The translations under genes were made by a program, and so were the position numbers. Below, piece by piece: positions 41,521 through 50,557 of a DNA stretch of 64,000 bases (position 1 is its first letter; each line of letters begins with the position of its first letter). This DNA comes from Salinithrix halophila (GTDB taxonomy: Bacteria; Bacillota; Bacilli; Thermoactinomycetales; DSM-45169), in contig NZ_JBHSAP010000018.1 of assembly GCF_042650125.1 (NCBI RefSeq), positions 558,001 to 622,000 on the forward strand, given 5' to 3'. The notes below the pieces were generated by a model. That model did no database searches. It worked only from the letters and a program-made list of their open reading frames with translations, and was not told where the DNA came from.

Positions 41521-41800
41521 TGTAGACGCTGACCATCAGCCAGTTCATAAAACGTGTCGCTTTCAGCGAAAGGATGTCATTAACCAGGCGATTGAGCCGA
41601 GGCCAGCCTCGGCGATAGCTCTCGGAGACGCAGGCCCAGACTTGTTCACCCGTAACATTTTCGTAGCCGTATAGGCGGAATTCTTCAGCCTTGCTGTTGC
41701 ACAGGTCTTCAATACACTGCATCAGTTCCGATTCGCTCAAGAGTTCCACCGAGGTTTTCCGCTGTCGGCTGACCGGCTTCAGCGATGTCTGTCTCACCAT
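41501..41800 (-). CDS. comN: Post-transcriptional regulator ComN-like
   Basis: A 99-residue protein resembling ComN (YrzD) of Bacillus, a small regulator that acts on comE mRNA and localises with DivIVA. Matching segments are LLSESELMQCIEDLCNSKAEEFRLYGYENVTGEQVW and RGWPRLNRLVNDILSLKATRFMNWLMV. Position beside secDF and spoVB is as in Bacillus, which adds support. ATG 41800 has GGGAGGGAAGG upstream. The role in this organism is inferred from the family only. Confidence 0.82.
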   Translation of the reverse strand: MVRQTSLKPVSRQRKTSVELLSESELMQCIEDLCNSKAEEFRLYGYENVTGEQVWACVSESYRRGWPRLNRLVNDILSLKATRFMNWLMVSVYKSPGDQ

Positions 41801-42096
41801 GTTCCTTCCCTCCCTATGTCCGGTGCAATCCCGGAGAAGGTTCATTTATTTCTATCATGACACACCCGTGGCATCGTCGCCACTGGAGGTTTCCACCGGG
41901 TAATCAGAATCCCGGATATTTAGAGGGTATCCCCCCTCGTTTCAGATCAAATCTATCTGAAACATAGCTAGTTAAATCGTACCAAAAAAATATCGGACTG
42001 GCGAGAGGGAAGACCGGTTTTGCAGTCATGAAGACGAGAGACAAGCGCATAAGCTTGTATTAGCTAACAACCTCGTCAGGAAGGAGGGGCATCCAT

Positions 42097-43677
42097 TTGA
42101 CCAAGCAATCGTTCCTCCACGGGACCCTCATCCTCGTCGGGGCGGGTTTCGTAACCAAAGTGCTCGGTTTCGTCTACCGAATCGCGCTCTCCCGTCTCAT
42201 CGGAGACGAAGGGATGGGCCTGTTCCAGATGGCCTTCCCCATCTTGATCTTTGCCATCACCATTACAACAGCGGGTCTGCCCGTCGCCATCTCCAAATTG
42301 GTTTCTGAAGCGGAAGCCGTCAAGGATGAACGACGAGTCCGGGCTATTCTGATTGTGTCCATTCTGATTGTCACAGTTTCCAGCACCCTTTTTACCGGAC
42401 TGATCTTGCTAACCGCTCCGGTGATCGCCCATACCCTGCTCACGGACGAGCGGGCGATCTACCCTTTGATCGGCATCGCCCCTATCCTTCCCATCGTCGC
42501 GGTCTCCTCCATCTTTCGGGGTTATTTCCAGGGACGGCAGCATATGAGCCCTTATGCTTTTTCCCAGATTGTTGAGCAAATTGTGCGGATCTTTACTGTT
42601 TTACTGCTGGCTCGCTATCTCCTTCCCTACGGGGTCGAATATGCTGCTGCAGGAGCGATGGTTGGGATAGTAATCGGGGAAGGGGCAGGCATGCTCTTTC
42701 TCCTCCATTCCTACAAGAAAGACCCGGCAAGGCCACCGATCAAGTTCAAAGTAAAAGAAGCCCTCCGCTTCGGAGCATGGAGGCGGTTCCATACCACCAC
42801 TCGACGACTGATGCGAATCGCCCTGCCCGTCACCGCCAGCCGGATGGTCGGCTCTCTCTCATACGCCGTGGAGCCGATCGTCGTCGCTCAGAGTCTGGCG
42901 GTCGCCGGCATCACTGTTGCCGCCTCCACTGCCCTCTACGGCCAGTTGGAGGGGATGGCGATTCCTTTGCTCTTCTTCCCGGCTTTTATTACTTACGCCC
43001 TTTCCGTCTCCCTCGTCCCGGCCATTTCTGAAGCAGCGGCTCAGGGACACCACCGAACCGTGGAGCATCGCCTCAATCAGGCACTCCGCCTCTCTCTCGT
43101 TGTCGGTGGCCCCTGTGCCATGATCCTATTCATATTGGCCGAGCCTCTGACCACCCTCCTCTATCACAATGTCTCCGTAGCCCGGTTGTTGCAGATTATG
43201 GCCCCCTTCGCCGTCTTTCTTTACATCCAGGGCCCGCTGTCAGCCGTTCTTCAAGGGCTGGACAAAGCGAAAGACGCCATGCGTAATTCCATCTTCGGTG
43301 CCATTATCAAAACGGTGCTTATTTTTCTGCTCGGCTCCCAGCCCAGCCTGGGAATCGACGGGGTAGTACTCGCCATTAACTGCGGAATTGTTATCGTTAC
43401 CGCCCTTCATTTTATCAGTGTCATGCGCCATGTCCCCTTTACCCTAATGGCCGGAGACACCTTGAAACTCGCATTGGCGGTGGCAGGAATGGGGGCGGCT
43501 GGCTGGTGGGTGTTCCATACCCTTGAGGGAGCCCTTCTCACCCGTGTCCTAATCGCAACGGGATCCAGCTTCTCTGTCTATCTGGCCGGTTTGATCCTTC
43601 TGTCCCTCGTCAAAAAAGAGGACGTCCGACGCATCCCCTATGTCGGGAAATGGATGGCTCCCTTACTCCCCCGTTAA
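42097..43677 (+). CDS. spoVB: Stage V sporulation protein B-like (MOP-superfamily flippase)
   Basis: A 526-residue membrane protein with about 14 helices, of the polysaccharide transporter/flippase group that includes SpoVB, MurJ-like lipid II flippases and YtgP. The N-terminus GTLILVGAGFVTKVLGFVYR and the segments GDEGMGLFQMAFPI, GLPVAISKLVSEAEA and FPAFITYALSVSLVPAISEA fit SpoVB, which is needed for spore cortex synthesis. Position between comN/secDF and a YrbG-like gene repeats the Bacillus order. The start is TTG 42097 after AAGGAGGGG. Confidence 0.9.
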   Translation: MTKQSFLHGTLILVGAGFVTKVLGFVYRIALSRLIGDEGMGLFQMAFPILIFAITITTAGLPVAISKLVSEAEAVKDERRVRAILIVSILIVTVSSTLFTGLILLTAPVIAHTLLTDERAIYPLIGIAPILPIVAVSSIFRGYFQGRQHMSPYAFSQIVEQIVRIFTVLLLARYLLPYGVEYAAAGAMVGIVIGEGAGMLFLLHSYKKDPARPPIKFKVKEALRFGAWRRFHTTTRRLMRIALPVTASRMVGSLSYAVEPIVVAQSLAVAGITVAASTALYGQLEGMAIPLLFFPAFITYALSVSLVPAISEAAAQGHHRTVEHRLNQALRLSLVVGGPCAMILFILAEPLTTLLYHNVSVARLLQIMAPFAVFLYIQGPLSAVLQGLDKAKDAMRNSIFGAIIKTVLIFLLGSQPSLGIDGVVLAINCGIVIVTALHFISVMRHVPFTLMAGDTLKLALAVAGMGAAGWWVFHTLEGALLTRVLIATGSSFSVYLAGLILLSLVKKEDVRRIPYVGKWMAPLLPR

Positions 43678-43698
43678 CCACACCCTCTGCCTGTCCAT

Positions 43699-44358
43699 TT
43701 ATTCATCGTTCCGCAGGTCGATGTACAGCCTGCCCCTATCGTCGATACTAGCGAAAAAAATCTCATGGATATCCTGGTAACCGTATTGCTGTAGTTGGCG
43801 GGATAACCAGGATCGGTCCTCGCCGATCCGGTCCAGTCCGTCCTCTTGCACCCGCCCGTCGATAATAAGGGGAATCGGAAGCCGGACCCGCTTCTGTGCC
43901 CCGTCTGCTTTCCGTTCAAAGACAGACAGCTTTCCGGTCGTTTCCAGAATCGCAAATTCCACATCCGCCACATTGGCAATATTGCTCTCACGCAATTGCA
44001 GCATGAGATCGTCCACATTATAACGAAGTTTTCGCATGTTTTTTTCTTGAATCTTTCCGTTTTTAATTAAGGTTGTCGGGGTCCCTTCAATTAAATGGCG
44101 GATCGGGGAACTTTTCATGGAGATATATGCCAGGAAAACTTGGATGGAAAACATGACAACGATCGGGATCATTCCCTTTAAAATAGACACCTTGACATCT
44201 TCCACGGACAAAACGGCAAATTCAGCAATCATAATGGAAACTACCAGATCGAAGACAGACAGCTTGCCGATTTCCCGTTTCCCCATTAAACGCATAATGA
44301 CCAGGATAAAAAAATAGATGACAATCGTACGTAAAAGGGTTATCCACAATTCCGCCAT
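43699..44358 (-). CDS. DUF421 (YetF/YrbG-like) membrane protein
   Basis: A 219-residue protein with three N-terminal helices and two YetF-type cytoplasmic domains. Family marks are RLMGKREIGKLSVFDLVVSIMIAE, IPIVVMFSIQVFLAYISMKS, EGTPTTLIKNGKIQEKNMRKL and VEFAILETTGKLSVFERK, PIPLIIDGRVQEDGL. YrbG occupies the same place in Bacillus subtilis. Its function is unknown; some relatives affect spores or membranes. ATG 44358 with GGGGGGAAC upstream is the natural start; the longer frame adds an unrelated stretch. Confidence 0.88.
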   Translation of the reverse strand: MAELWITLLRTIVIYFFILVIMRLMGKREIGKLSVFDLVVSIMIAEFAVLSVEDVKVSILKGMIPIVVMFSIQVFLAYISMKSSPIRHLIEGTPTTLIKNGKIQEKNMRKLRYNVDDLMLQLRESNIANVADVEFAILETTGKLSVFERKADGAQKRVRLPIPLIIDGRVQEDGLDRIGEDRSWLSRQLQQYGYQDIHEIFFASIDDRGRLYIDLRNDE

Positions 44359-44491
44359 GATTGTTCCCCCCTTGAAGCCGCTCTTCATAGCTTCCACTGA
44401 AGTTCTTTGTTTTATCACGCTCGCCATCCCGAATAAATAAGGAGACACGCTCATATTCATGTACAAAACCTTTTGACCGGGGGTGCTTAAC

Positions 44492-44890
44492 ATGAAACAG
44501 GCTACAACAGAAAGTCCCTCCCACCCACTGCTGCGATCCCCGCTTCTATCCGGAATGGCTGTCGTACTTGGAACGGTACTTTCCGGATCGATCGCCACCG
44601 CGATGCTGCTCCGTTTCACCAGTCTCGCAGAGGCCTCGCTTCCTTACTTTACCTATGGGATCAACGGAGCGGCCCTTATAGCCGGGGGATGGATCGCAGG
44701 GAGAAGGGCAGGACGAAAAGGCTGGTTATATGGGGGGTTGACAGGCATCCTGTATGTCCTTCTCATCCTCGTCATCGGCTTCCTCGCCTTCAACACCACC
44801 ATGCGCGTGCAACCTTTTTTGTTCACTATCTGTGCAACCGGCTTGTCAGCCATTGGCGGAATTTTTGGTGTCAATACGGGAGAGCGGTGA
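44492..44890 (+). CDS. TIGR04086/YrzE-like membrane protein
   Basis: A 132-residue membrane protein with four helices (LLSGMAVVLGTVLSGSIATAML, YFTYGINGAALIAGGWIAG, GWLYGGLTGILYVLLILVIG, FTICATGLSAIGGIFGVN). It matches small membrane proteins of the TIGR04086 type, which lie next to yajC and tgt in many Bacillales. Gly-rich helices and the AGRRAGRKGWLYGGLTG segment are typical. Function unknown. A terminator follows about 75 bp after the stop. Confidence 0.8.
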   Translation: MKQATTESPSHPLLRSPLLSGMAVVLGTVLSGSIATAMLLRFTSLAEASLPYFTYGINGAALIAGGWIAGRRAGRKGWLYGGLTGILYVLLILVIGFLAFNTTMRVQPFLFTICATGLSAIGGIFGVNTGER

Positions 44891-44965
44891 TATTTTCCAT
44901 TCTATGACAGAGCGTTTAAAGTTCCATCTCCGGGGGTAAAGGGAATAGGTATCACAGGAGCACTG

Positions 44966-45000
44966 CTTCGGTTACCAGAGTAAACCGAAGTTTTCCTTTT
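44966..45000 (+). terminator. Rho-independent terminator
   Basis: CTTCGGTT and AACCGAAG flank a short loop and are followed by TTTTCCTTTTT, after the YrzE-like gene. Confidence 0.8.
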
Positions 45001-45029
45001 TACCGACAAACCGTTCGGAGGTGCGAACG

Positions 45030-45878
45030 TTGTTTCAATCCGGCACAACGATCCTGCTCACTAGTTTACTTACTTTCCTAACCGTTCTTTTGATATGCCT
45101 TCGGAAAAATCCGTTCATTGTTATAAGGGATTTTATCCTCGGTTTAAAACATCATCGATTGCTTTTGTTCCATGTAATTGCCTGCATGGGCATCCTCTTG
45201 ATGAATAAATTGGAATTGCTGTTAGAACCTCACTTAAACGTTTCGGAAGACTGGACTCCCTACATCGGGATGTTCGAAGAAAACGTCACCCCGATCATTC
45301 AGCAGTTATTTATGAATGATTCCTTAACCTATCTAACCACTTATTTTTATGTAATCCTTTTTTCAGTACTTCTTTTCGCTTCCTTGTTTATCTACCACTC
45401 GGAACGGGATTTTCGCTCCCTGTATGCCCTACTATACGGGATCGGCTTTAACTATCTGCTGGCCATCCCCTTCTACTTGTTCTTCCCTGTCAATGAAACC
45501 TGGCACAGCCACCCGAACATCCAATTCCTCATTCCAACGGTATATCCTGGTTTCGAGGAGCAATATCGAAACTTCTCCGGATTAAACAACTCCTTCCCCA
45601 GCCTCCACACTTCTCTTTCGATTACGTTGGCTGTGATTGCATGGCATTCGGTGAACCGGCGTTTCGCCCGGCTCAACCTGCTGTCAGTCGGGGTGATTCT
45701 ATTTGCCATCCTGTATCTGGGGATCCATTGGTACCTCGACATCATTGCTGGCATCATCCTCGCCTCCGTCAGCCTCGGCCTCGCCTACTGGGCGTGCGAG
45801 ATACCCCTCGGCACCCCCCGTCCGGGATTATCTCCCCAACGCAAGGCTTCATCAGAACAATACGCCGATCTATCCTAA
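45030..45878 (+). CDS. PAP2-superfamily membrane phosphatase-like protein
   Basis: A 282-residue protein with about seven helices. The PAP2 core motifs are in the C-terminal half: NNSFPSLHTSLSITLAVIAWH (catalytic His region) and LYLGIHWYLDIIAGIILA (second His/Asp). The extended N-terminal part and the HSHPNIQFLIPTVYPGFEEQ insertion resemble the inositolphosphotransferase (AUR1/Ipt1)-type branch. Such proteins remove or transfer lipid-linked phosphate groups. TTG 45030 is preferred because GGAGG lies 8 nt upstream; the GTG at 45021 overlaps that site. Confidence 0.85.
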   Translation: MFQSGTTILLTSLLTFLTVLLICLRKNPFIVIRDFILGLKHHRLLLFHVIACMGILLMNKLELLLEPHLNVSEDWTPYIGMFEENVTPIIQQLFMNDSLTYLTTYFYVILFSVLLFASLFIYHSERDFRSLYALLYGIGFNYLLAIPFYLFFPVNETWHSHPNIQFLIPTVYPGFEEQYRNFSGLNNSFPSLHTSLSITLAVIAWHSVNRRFARLNLLSVGVILFAILYLGIHWYLDIIAGIILASVSLGLAYWACEIPLGTPRPGLSPQRKASSEQYADLS

Positions 45879-45886
45879 TCCAAAAA

Positions 45887-45910
45887 ACCCGGCCTCTAGG
45901 CCGGTTTTTT
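45887..45910 (+). terminator. Terminator after the PAP2 gene
   Basis: CCCGGCC and GGCCGG with TCTA loop, followed by six T. Confidence 0.88.
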
Positions 45911-45938
45911 GGATACACCATTCCTTTCGTGAATATGT

Positions 45939-45961
45939 AAAAAACCCCGCTAATAGCGGGG
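45939..45961 (-). terminator. Terminator of the ruvC-yajC operon
   Basis: On the minus strand CCCCGC-TATTA-GCGGGG is followed by six T, 17 bp after yajC. Confidence 0.92.
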
Positions 45962-45977
45962 CTCCTTCTGCGGAAAG

Positions 45978-46286
45978 TTACTTCTCTTCCTTTGTTTCCT
46001 CTTTCTCTTGGTCTTCCTTCTTCTCTTCAGCCTGGTTAGCTACAGCATTGATGGCGGAACGCTCGAAAAACAGGCGAGTCGTTTCGTTTACCTTCAGGGT
46101 GACCCGCTCATCGGTCAGATCCATGATCGTTCCGTGTAATCCGCCAATCGTAACGACCTTATCTCCTTTTTTCAGGGAAGCCAACATCGCGTTCCGTTCC
46201 TTTTGCCGTTTCTGTTGCGGACGGAGAAGCAGGAAGTAGAAGATCCCGAAAATGATGATGAGAGGAAGGATTTGGGTCAGATTCAT
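45978..46286 (-). CDS. yajC: Preprotein translocase accessory subunit YajC
   Basis: A 102-residue protein with one N-terminal helix (ILPLIIIFGIFYFLLLRPQQ) and the YajC core RPQQKRQKERNAMLASLKKGDKVVTIGG, then a Lys/Glu-rich tail. YajC joins SecDF in the export machinery. It is the last gene of a minus-strand series running ruvC-ruvA-ruvB-DUF2905-queA-tgt-yajC, the usual Bacillales order. Confidence 0.95.
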   Translation of the reverse strand: MNLTQILPLIIIFGIFYFLLLRPQQKRQKERNAMLASLKKGDKVVTIGGLHGTIMDLTDERVTLKVNETTRLFFERSAINAVANQAEEKKEDQEKEETKEEK

Positions 46287-46346
46287 TCTTTTGCCTCCTT
46301 GAGATGGTTGTTGGTATACATCAAGGTTAAACCGGGTTCAAACGGG

Positions 46347-47489
46347 TTAAAAGCCACGCCGGTGCGCTTCTTCAACGGAGCCGTAGTACTTTTCAAAGAA
46401 AGCGTTACGGTAGTCGCGCAGGCGGTCTTGCCGGATGGCCTCCCTTACCCCCTCCATGAGCCGAAGAAGGAAATAGAGGTTGTGATACGTGGTTAACCGC
46501 AAGCCGAAGGTCTCATCCGCCTTGATCAGATGCCGGAGATATGCCCGGGAGTAGTTGCGACAGGTGTAACAATCGCACTCCGGATCCAGAGGAGAGAAGT
46601 CCCGGGCATAGCGGGCGTTTCGGACCACAAGCCGACCTTGGCTAGTCATGGTCGTCCCATTACGGGCAATCCGGGTGGGAAGCACACAGTCAAACATGTC
46701 GACCCCGCGCATCACCCCTTCTACCAGTGCATCCGGAGAGCCCACCCCCATCAGGTAGCGCGGTTTCTCCTTGGGCAAAAGGGGAGTCGTGTGTTCCAAG
46801 GCCTCGTACATCAATTCCTTGGGCTCCCCGACGGAGAGTCCACCGATGGCATAACCCGGAAGGTCAACCGACGTAATCTGACGGGCGCTCTCCTCCCGCA
46901 GATCCCGGTACATGCCCCCTTGGACGATTCCGAAGAGGCCTTGCTCCTCAGGCCGCCGATGAGCTTCAACGCACCGTTGCAACCAGCGGTAGGTACGATC
47001 CATGGAGCTACGTACATAGTCCCGGTCAGCCGGATACGGGGGACACTCGTCAAAGGCCATGATAATATCCGCCCCCAGAGAGTTCTGGATCTCAATCGAT
47101 TTTTCCGGGCTGATAAAGAGGGGTTCCCCGCTCAGGTGGGAGCGGAAGGAGACGCCCTCCTCAGTGATTTTACGCAGATCCGACAGGCTAAATACCTGAA
47201 AACCCCCACTGTCGGTCAGGATAGCCCGATCCCAGTTCATGAACCGGTGAAGACCGCCGGCCTCTTCCACCACATCGTGGCCCGGTCGGAGAAAGAGGTG
47301 GTATGTATTGGCCAGAATAATGCGGCTACCTATCTCCTTCAATTCTTCCGGACTCATCGTTTTGACCGTAGCCAGCGTTCCCACCGGCATAAAAACAGGG
47401 GTCTCAATCGTACCGTGAAGGGTATGTATGCGCCCGAGGCGGGCACCAGTCTGTTTGCATGTCTTAATCAACTCGTAATGAACGGCCAA
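46347..47489 (-). CDS. tgt: tRNA-guanine transglycosylase
   Basis: A 380-residue enzyme that swaps guanine for preQ1 at the wobble position of tRNAs with GUN anticodons. The catalytic and binding blocks are intact: TILTDSGGFQVFSL (Asp), LGADIIMAFDECPPYPAD, GIVQGGMY, and the second Asp in GVDMFDCVLPTRIARNG; the zinc site is CDCYTCRNYSRAYLRHL. The start is TTG 47489, 6 nt after TAGGAGG; the ATG-like extension upstream is not conserved in type. It works with queA in the same operon. Confidence 0.97.
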   Translation of the reverse strand: MAVHYELIKTCKQTGARLGRIHTLHGTIETPVFMPVGTLATVKTMSPEELKEIGSRIILANTYHLFLRPGHDVVEEAGGLHRFMNWDRAILTDSGGFQVFSLSDLRKITEEGVSFRSHLSGEPLFISPEKSIEIQNSLGADIIMAFDECPPYPADRDYVRSSMDRTYRWLQRCVEAHRRPEEQGLFGIVQGGMYRDLREESARQITSVDLPGYAIGGLSVGEPKELMYEALEHTTPLLPKEKPRYLMGVGSPDALVEGVMRGVDMFDCVLPTRIARNGTTMTSQGRLVVRNARYARDFSPLDPECDCYTCRNYSRAYLRHLIKADETFGLRLTTYHNLYFLLRLMEGVREAIRQDRLRDYRNAFFEKYYGSVEEAHRRGF

Positions 47490-47598
47490 GGCTGCTCCTC
47501 CTACTCGTACCATTATACCTTAGTCCTAATCCTAGATAAACCTATCGGTGGATAGTTGAGACGGAAATGTGTGACAATGCGCTGAACATGGCTTCCTG

Positions 47599-48630
47599 TC
47601 ACACAATCAGCATGGCATCCCCAAAGCTGAAAAACCGATACCGTTCCTCCACCGCTTCCCGATACGCCTGCAAGGTAAATTCTGTACCGGCAAAGGCGCT
47701 CACCAACATAATGAGTGTCGATTTTGGCAGATGAAAATTGGTCAGCAACCGATCGACAACACGGTATTCATACCCCGGATAGATAAAGATATCGGTCCAT
47801 CCACTGGCGGCCCGGACTTCACCGAAATCCCGAGCAATTGTCTCCAACGTCCGGACAGAGGTAGTGCCAACCGCGACCACCCGATTCCCATTGCTCTGAG
47901 CCTCCCGGATCAGCCCAGCCGCTTCTTCCGAGAGTTCATAATACTCGGCGTGCATGCGATGTTCCTCCACGGATTCGGCGCTTACAGGACGAAACGTACC
48001 TAACCCCACATGCAAAGTCAGTGTGGCCACTCGAACACCCTTCTCTTCCGCCCGTCTCAGCAGTTCCGGTGTGAAATGAAGGCCGGCAGTCGGTGCCGCA
48101 GCGGATCCGACTTCGGCAGAATAAACCGTCTGGTATCGCTCCCCTTCTTCCAATTCCTCATGGATATAGGGAGGAAGGGGCATTTTCCCCAATTCCTCGA
48201 GCAGCTTTTCCAAATCTGACACCGCATATTCCAGACGGAAGATGCGGCCACCAGCAACTTCCGCCTCCCTCTCTACGACCGCTCGCAGCTTTCCGTTGCC
48301 GAATTGAACCACAGTTCCCGGTTTAACCCGCTTGGCCGGTTTGACCAGCGCTTCCCAACGATCCTCTCCCAAAGGTTTTAATAACAGCACTTCAATCCGG
48401 GCTCCTGTCTCCTCCTTGCTCCCGATGAGACGAGCCGGCCTTACTCGGGTATTATTCAGTACCAATACATCACCCGGTTGAAGGTATTCCAATAAATCGG
48501 GAAACCGCCGGTGCTGAACGGAACCGTCCTTCCGATCCAACACCATCAGGCGGGAGGAGGATCGGTCTTTTAAGGGTGTCTGAGCAATCAATTCTTCGGG
48601 GAGATCAAAATCAAATAAGGACACATCCAT
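47599..48630 (-). CDS. queA: S-adenosylmethionine:tRNA ribosyltransferase-isomerase
   Basis: A 343-residue enzyme that turns preQ1 in tRNA into epoxyqueuosine, after Tgt. Family segments are FDFDLPEELIAQTPLKDRSSSRLMV, GDVLVLNNTRVRPARL, AAPTAGLHFTPELL, LHVGLGTFRPVSAE and NFHLPKSTLIMLVSAFAG. Length is normal. The gene starts at ATG 48630 and lies about 110 bp upstream of tgt in the same direction. Confidence 0.97.
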   Translation of the reverse strand: MDVSLFDFDLPEELIAQTPLKDRSSSRLMVLDRKDGSVQHRRFPDLLEYLQPGDVLVLNNTRVRPARLIGSKEETGARIEVLLLKPLGEDRWEALVKPAKRVKPGTVVQFGNGKLRAVVEREAEVAGGRIFRLEYAVSDLEKLLEELGKMPLPPYIHEELEEGERYQTVYSAEVGSAAAPTAGLHFTPELLRRAEEKGVRVATLTLHVGLGTFRPVSAESVEEHRMHAEYYELSEEAAGLIREAQSNGNRVVAVGTTSVRTLETIARDFGEVRAASGWTDIFIYPGYEYRVVDRLLTNFHLPKSTLIMLVSAFAGTEFTLQAYREAVEERYRFFSFGDAMLIV

Positions 48631-48706
48631 TTATCAAAAGCTCCAATCCATATCAATTTATCCCTTAGGGTACCCGATGAGCTCATACATGAGAAACGCC
48701 CGCTCC

Positions 48707-48925
48707 TCACCGGAACAGGCGAATCAAATACAGGACAACCGACAGGACGACGCTGATCAGAATGCTGGTGACGACCGGAAAGTAGAACTTGAAGTTTTCC
48801 TTCTCAACCACGATGTCCCCCGGTAGACGTCCCAAGTGGAGGAACCGACCACCTACCTGCCACAAGAGACCGATTACCACGAGAGCGATACCGACGAAGA
48901 TCAGTAGTTTGGCAATCGGGTTCAT
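48707..48925 (-). CDS. DUF2905 small membrane protein
   Basis: A 72-residue protein with two helices (LLIFVGIALVVIGLLW and VVTSILISVVLSVVLYLI) around the DUF2905 signature FLHLGRLPGDIVVEKENFKFYFP. The family is common in Firmicutes and Proteobacteria and has no known function. Its start overlaps the stop of ruvB by 4 bp, so it is translated with the ruv genes. Confidence 0.9.
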   Translation of the reverse strand: MNPIAKLLIFVGIALVVIGLLWQVGGRFLHLGRLPGDIVVEKENFKFYFPVVTSILISVVLSVVLYLIRLFR

Positions 48926-49920
48926 TGGGGATTTTCCACTCCAAAGTGTTGGTAACAGCGGGGGGTGGCCATTCTGCCTCGAGGAGTCCGTTGCAAAAAA
49001 CCAATTTGCATCAGGTACGGTTCGTAAACATCTTCTACGGTATGGGCCTCCTCCCCGATTGTAGCCGCAATCGTTTCCAACCCTACCGGTCCTCCTCGAA
49101 AATGGTCGATAATTGAACGCAGCAATTTGTGATCCACCTGATCCAATCCCAGTTTATCCACCTGAATCCGATCCAATGCGTCCCGTGCAGCCTCTGCCGT
49201 AATGATTCCTTCCCCCTGCACCTGGACAAAGTCACGCACCCGCTTCAGAAGGCGATTGGCTACCCGGGGGGTTCCTCTGGCCCGACATGCAACCTCTTCA
49301 GCCCCATCCTCCCGGATCGCTATACCGAGCAGGTCTGCCGACCGGGAAACGATTAGGGAAAGTTCTTCCAGCGTATAATACTCCAGCCGGCTCATCACCC
49401 CAAACCGGTCCCGAAGGGGGGATGAGAGAGAGCCCGCCCGTGTCGTCGCCCCTACCAGGGTGAAAGGGGGCAGATCAAGGCGAACGGATCGTGCACTGGG
49501 CCCTTTGCCAATCACAATGTCGAGGGCAAAGTCCTCCATCGCCGGATAGAGGACTTCTTCCACACTTCGGTTGAGCCGATGAATCTCGTCGATAAAGAGG
49601 AGATCCCCATGCTGCAGGTTGGTCAAAATCGCGGCCAGATCCCCTGGACGTTCAATAGCGGGGCCTGAAGTCGTCCGCACTTGGACTCCCAACTCATTGG
49701 CAATGATATGAGAAAGGGTGGTTTTCCCCAGCCCCGGCGGACCGTAGAGCAAGACATGATCCAGCGTCTCTTGCCGCATCTTAGCCGCTTCTATGTACAC
49801 CTTTAGGTTGTCTTTCACACGGGCCTGGCCGATATATTCTTTTAAATAACGAGGACGCAGACTGAATTCAACGGTTTCGTCCTCCATCGCCATATGGGAA
49901 GAGATGATCCTCTCCTCCAT
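48922..49920 (-). CDS. ruvB: Holliday junction branch migration ATPase RuvB
   Basis: A 332-residue AAA+ motor that drives branch migration with RuvA. Motifs: LRPRYLKEYIGQARVKDNL, Walker A YGPPGLGKTTL, Walker B LFIDEIHRL, sensor GATTRAGSLSSPLRDRFG, and the C-terminal winged-helix QIGFLQRTPRGRMAT. ATG 49920; it follows ruvA by 22 bp. Confidence 0.98.
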   Translation of the reverse strand: MEERIISSHMAMEDETVEFSLRPRYLKEYIGQARVKDNLKVYIEAAKMRQETLDHVLLYGPPGLGKTTLSHIIANELGVQVRTTSGPAIERPGDLAAILTNLQHGDLLFIDEIHRLNRSVEEVLYPAMEDFALDIVIGKGPSARSVRLDLPPFTLVGATTRAGSLSSPLRDRFGVMSRLEYYTLEELSLIVSRSADLLGIAIREDGAEEVACRARGTPRVANRLLKRVRDFVQVQGEGIITAEAARDALDRIQVDKLGLDQVDHKLLRSIIDHFRGGPVGLETIAATIGEEAHTVEDVYEPYLMQIGFLQRTPRGRMATPRCYQHFGVENPQ

Positions 49921-49942
49921 TCCATCCCTCCTCCTTTTCCTC

Positions 49943-50557
49943 TCAACCCTTCACCGATACCTGAAGTGCTCTCCGGATCCAGCCATCCAAGGCGGGTTCC
50001 TCATCCTCAAAAGAGTCCCGTGCTTGCCGGACAGCCGCTTCCGCTTCCCCTTCATTATAGCCCAGGGCCATAAGGGCTTCAATTGCCTCCGCTAAGGCGG
50101 GGGAACCAGGTCTAGAGGCTTCTTTCGGAAGGTCCGATTCTGCCAACAGACGGGTCCAACCCGCCTTTTCCAGCTTGTCCTTCAGGTCGAGGACGATGCG
50201 TTGGGCTGTTTTCTTGCCGATCCCAGGCAGTTTGGTCAAAAAACGGAGATCTTCCCGCTGTACCGCTTCCACCAGCGTGGCCGGAGACCCCGCCCCGATC
50301 ACCGCAAGGGCTACCTTGGGCCCGATGCCGGATACCTCCAGAAGCAGGCGAAACAGATCCCGCTCTTCAGCATCCTTAAAGCCGTACAACAATTGGGCAT
50401 CTTCCCGTACAACATGATGGGTAAAAATGCGGATTTCTTCCCCTTCTTTCCATTGAAAGGGGTTGGCGCAGAACAAGCGGTAACCCACTCCTGCTGCCTC
50501 AACGACAACGGTATCGACGGTGTGGTAGGCTACCCGTCCTCGGACATAATCGATCAT
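49943..50557 (-). CDS. ruvA: Holliday junction branch migration protein RuvA
   Basis: A 204-residue junction-binding protein. It starts MIDYVRGRVAYH, has the helix-hairpin-helix regions LLEVSGIGPKVALAVIG and LTKLPGIGKKTAQRIVLDLKDKL, and a C-terminal UBA-like domain (ALMALGYNEGEAEAAVRQA) that contacts RuvB. Its ATG overlaps the ruvC stop codon (ATGA), so the two are coupled. Confidence 0.97.
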   Translation of the reverse strand: MIDYVRGRVAYHTVDTVVVEAAGVGYRLFCANPFQWKEGEEIRIFTHHVVREDAQLLYGFKDAEERDLFRLLLEVSGIGPKVALAVIGAGSPATLVEAVQREDLRFLTKLPGIGKKTAQRIVLDLKDKLEKAGWTRLLAESDLPKEASRPGSPALAEAIEALMALGYNEGEAEAAVRQARDSFEDEEPALDGWIRRALQVSVKG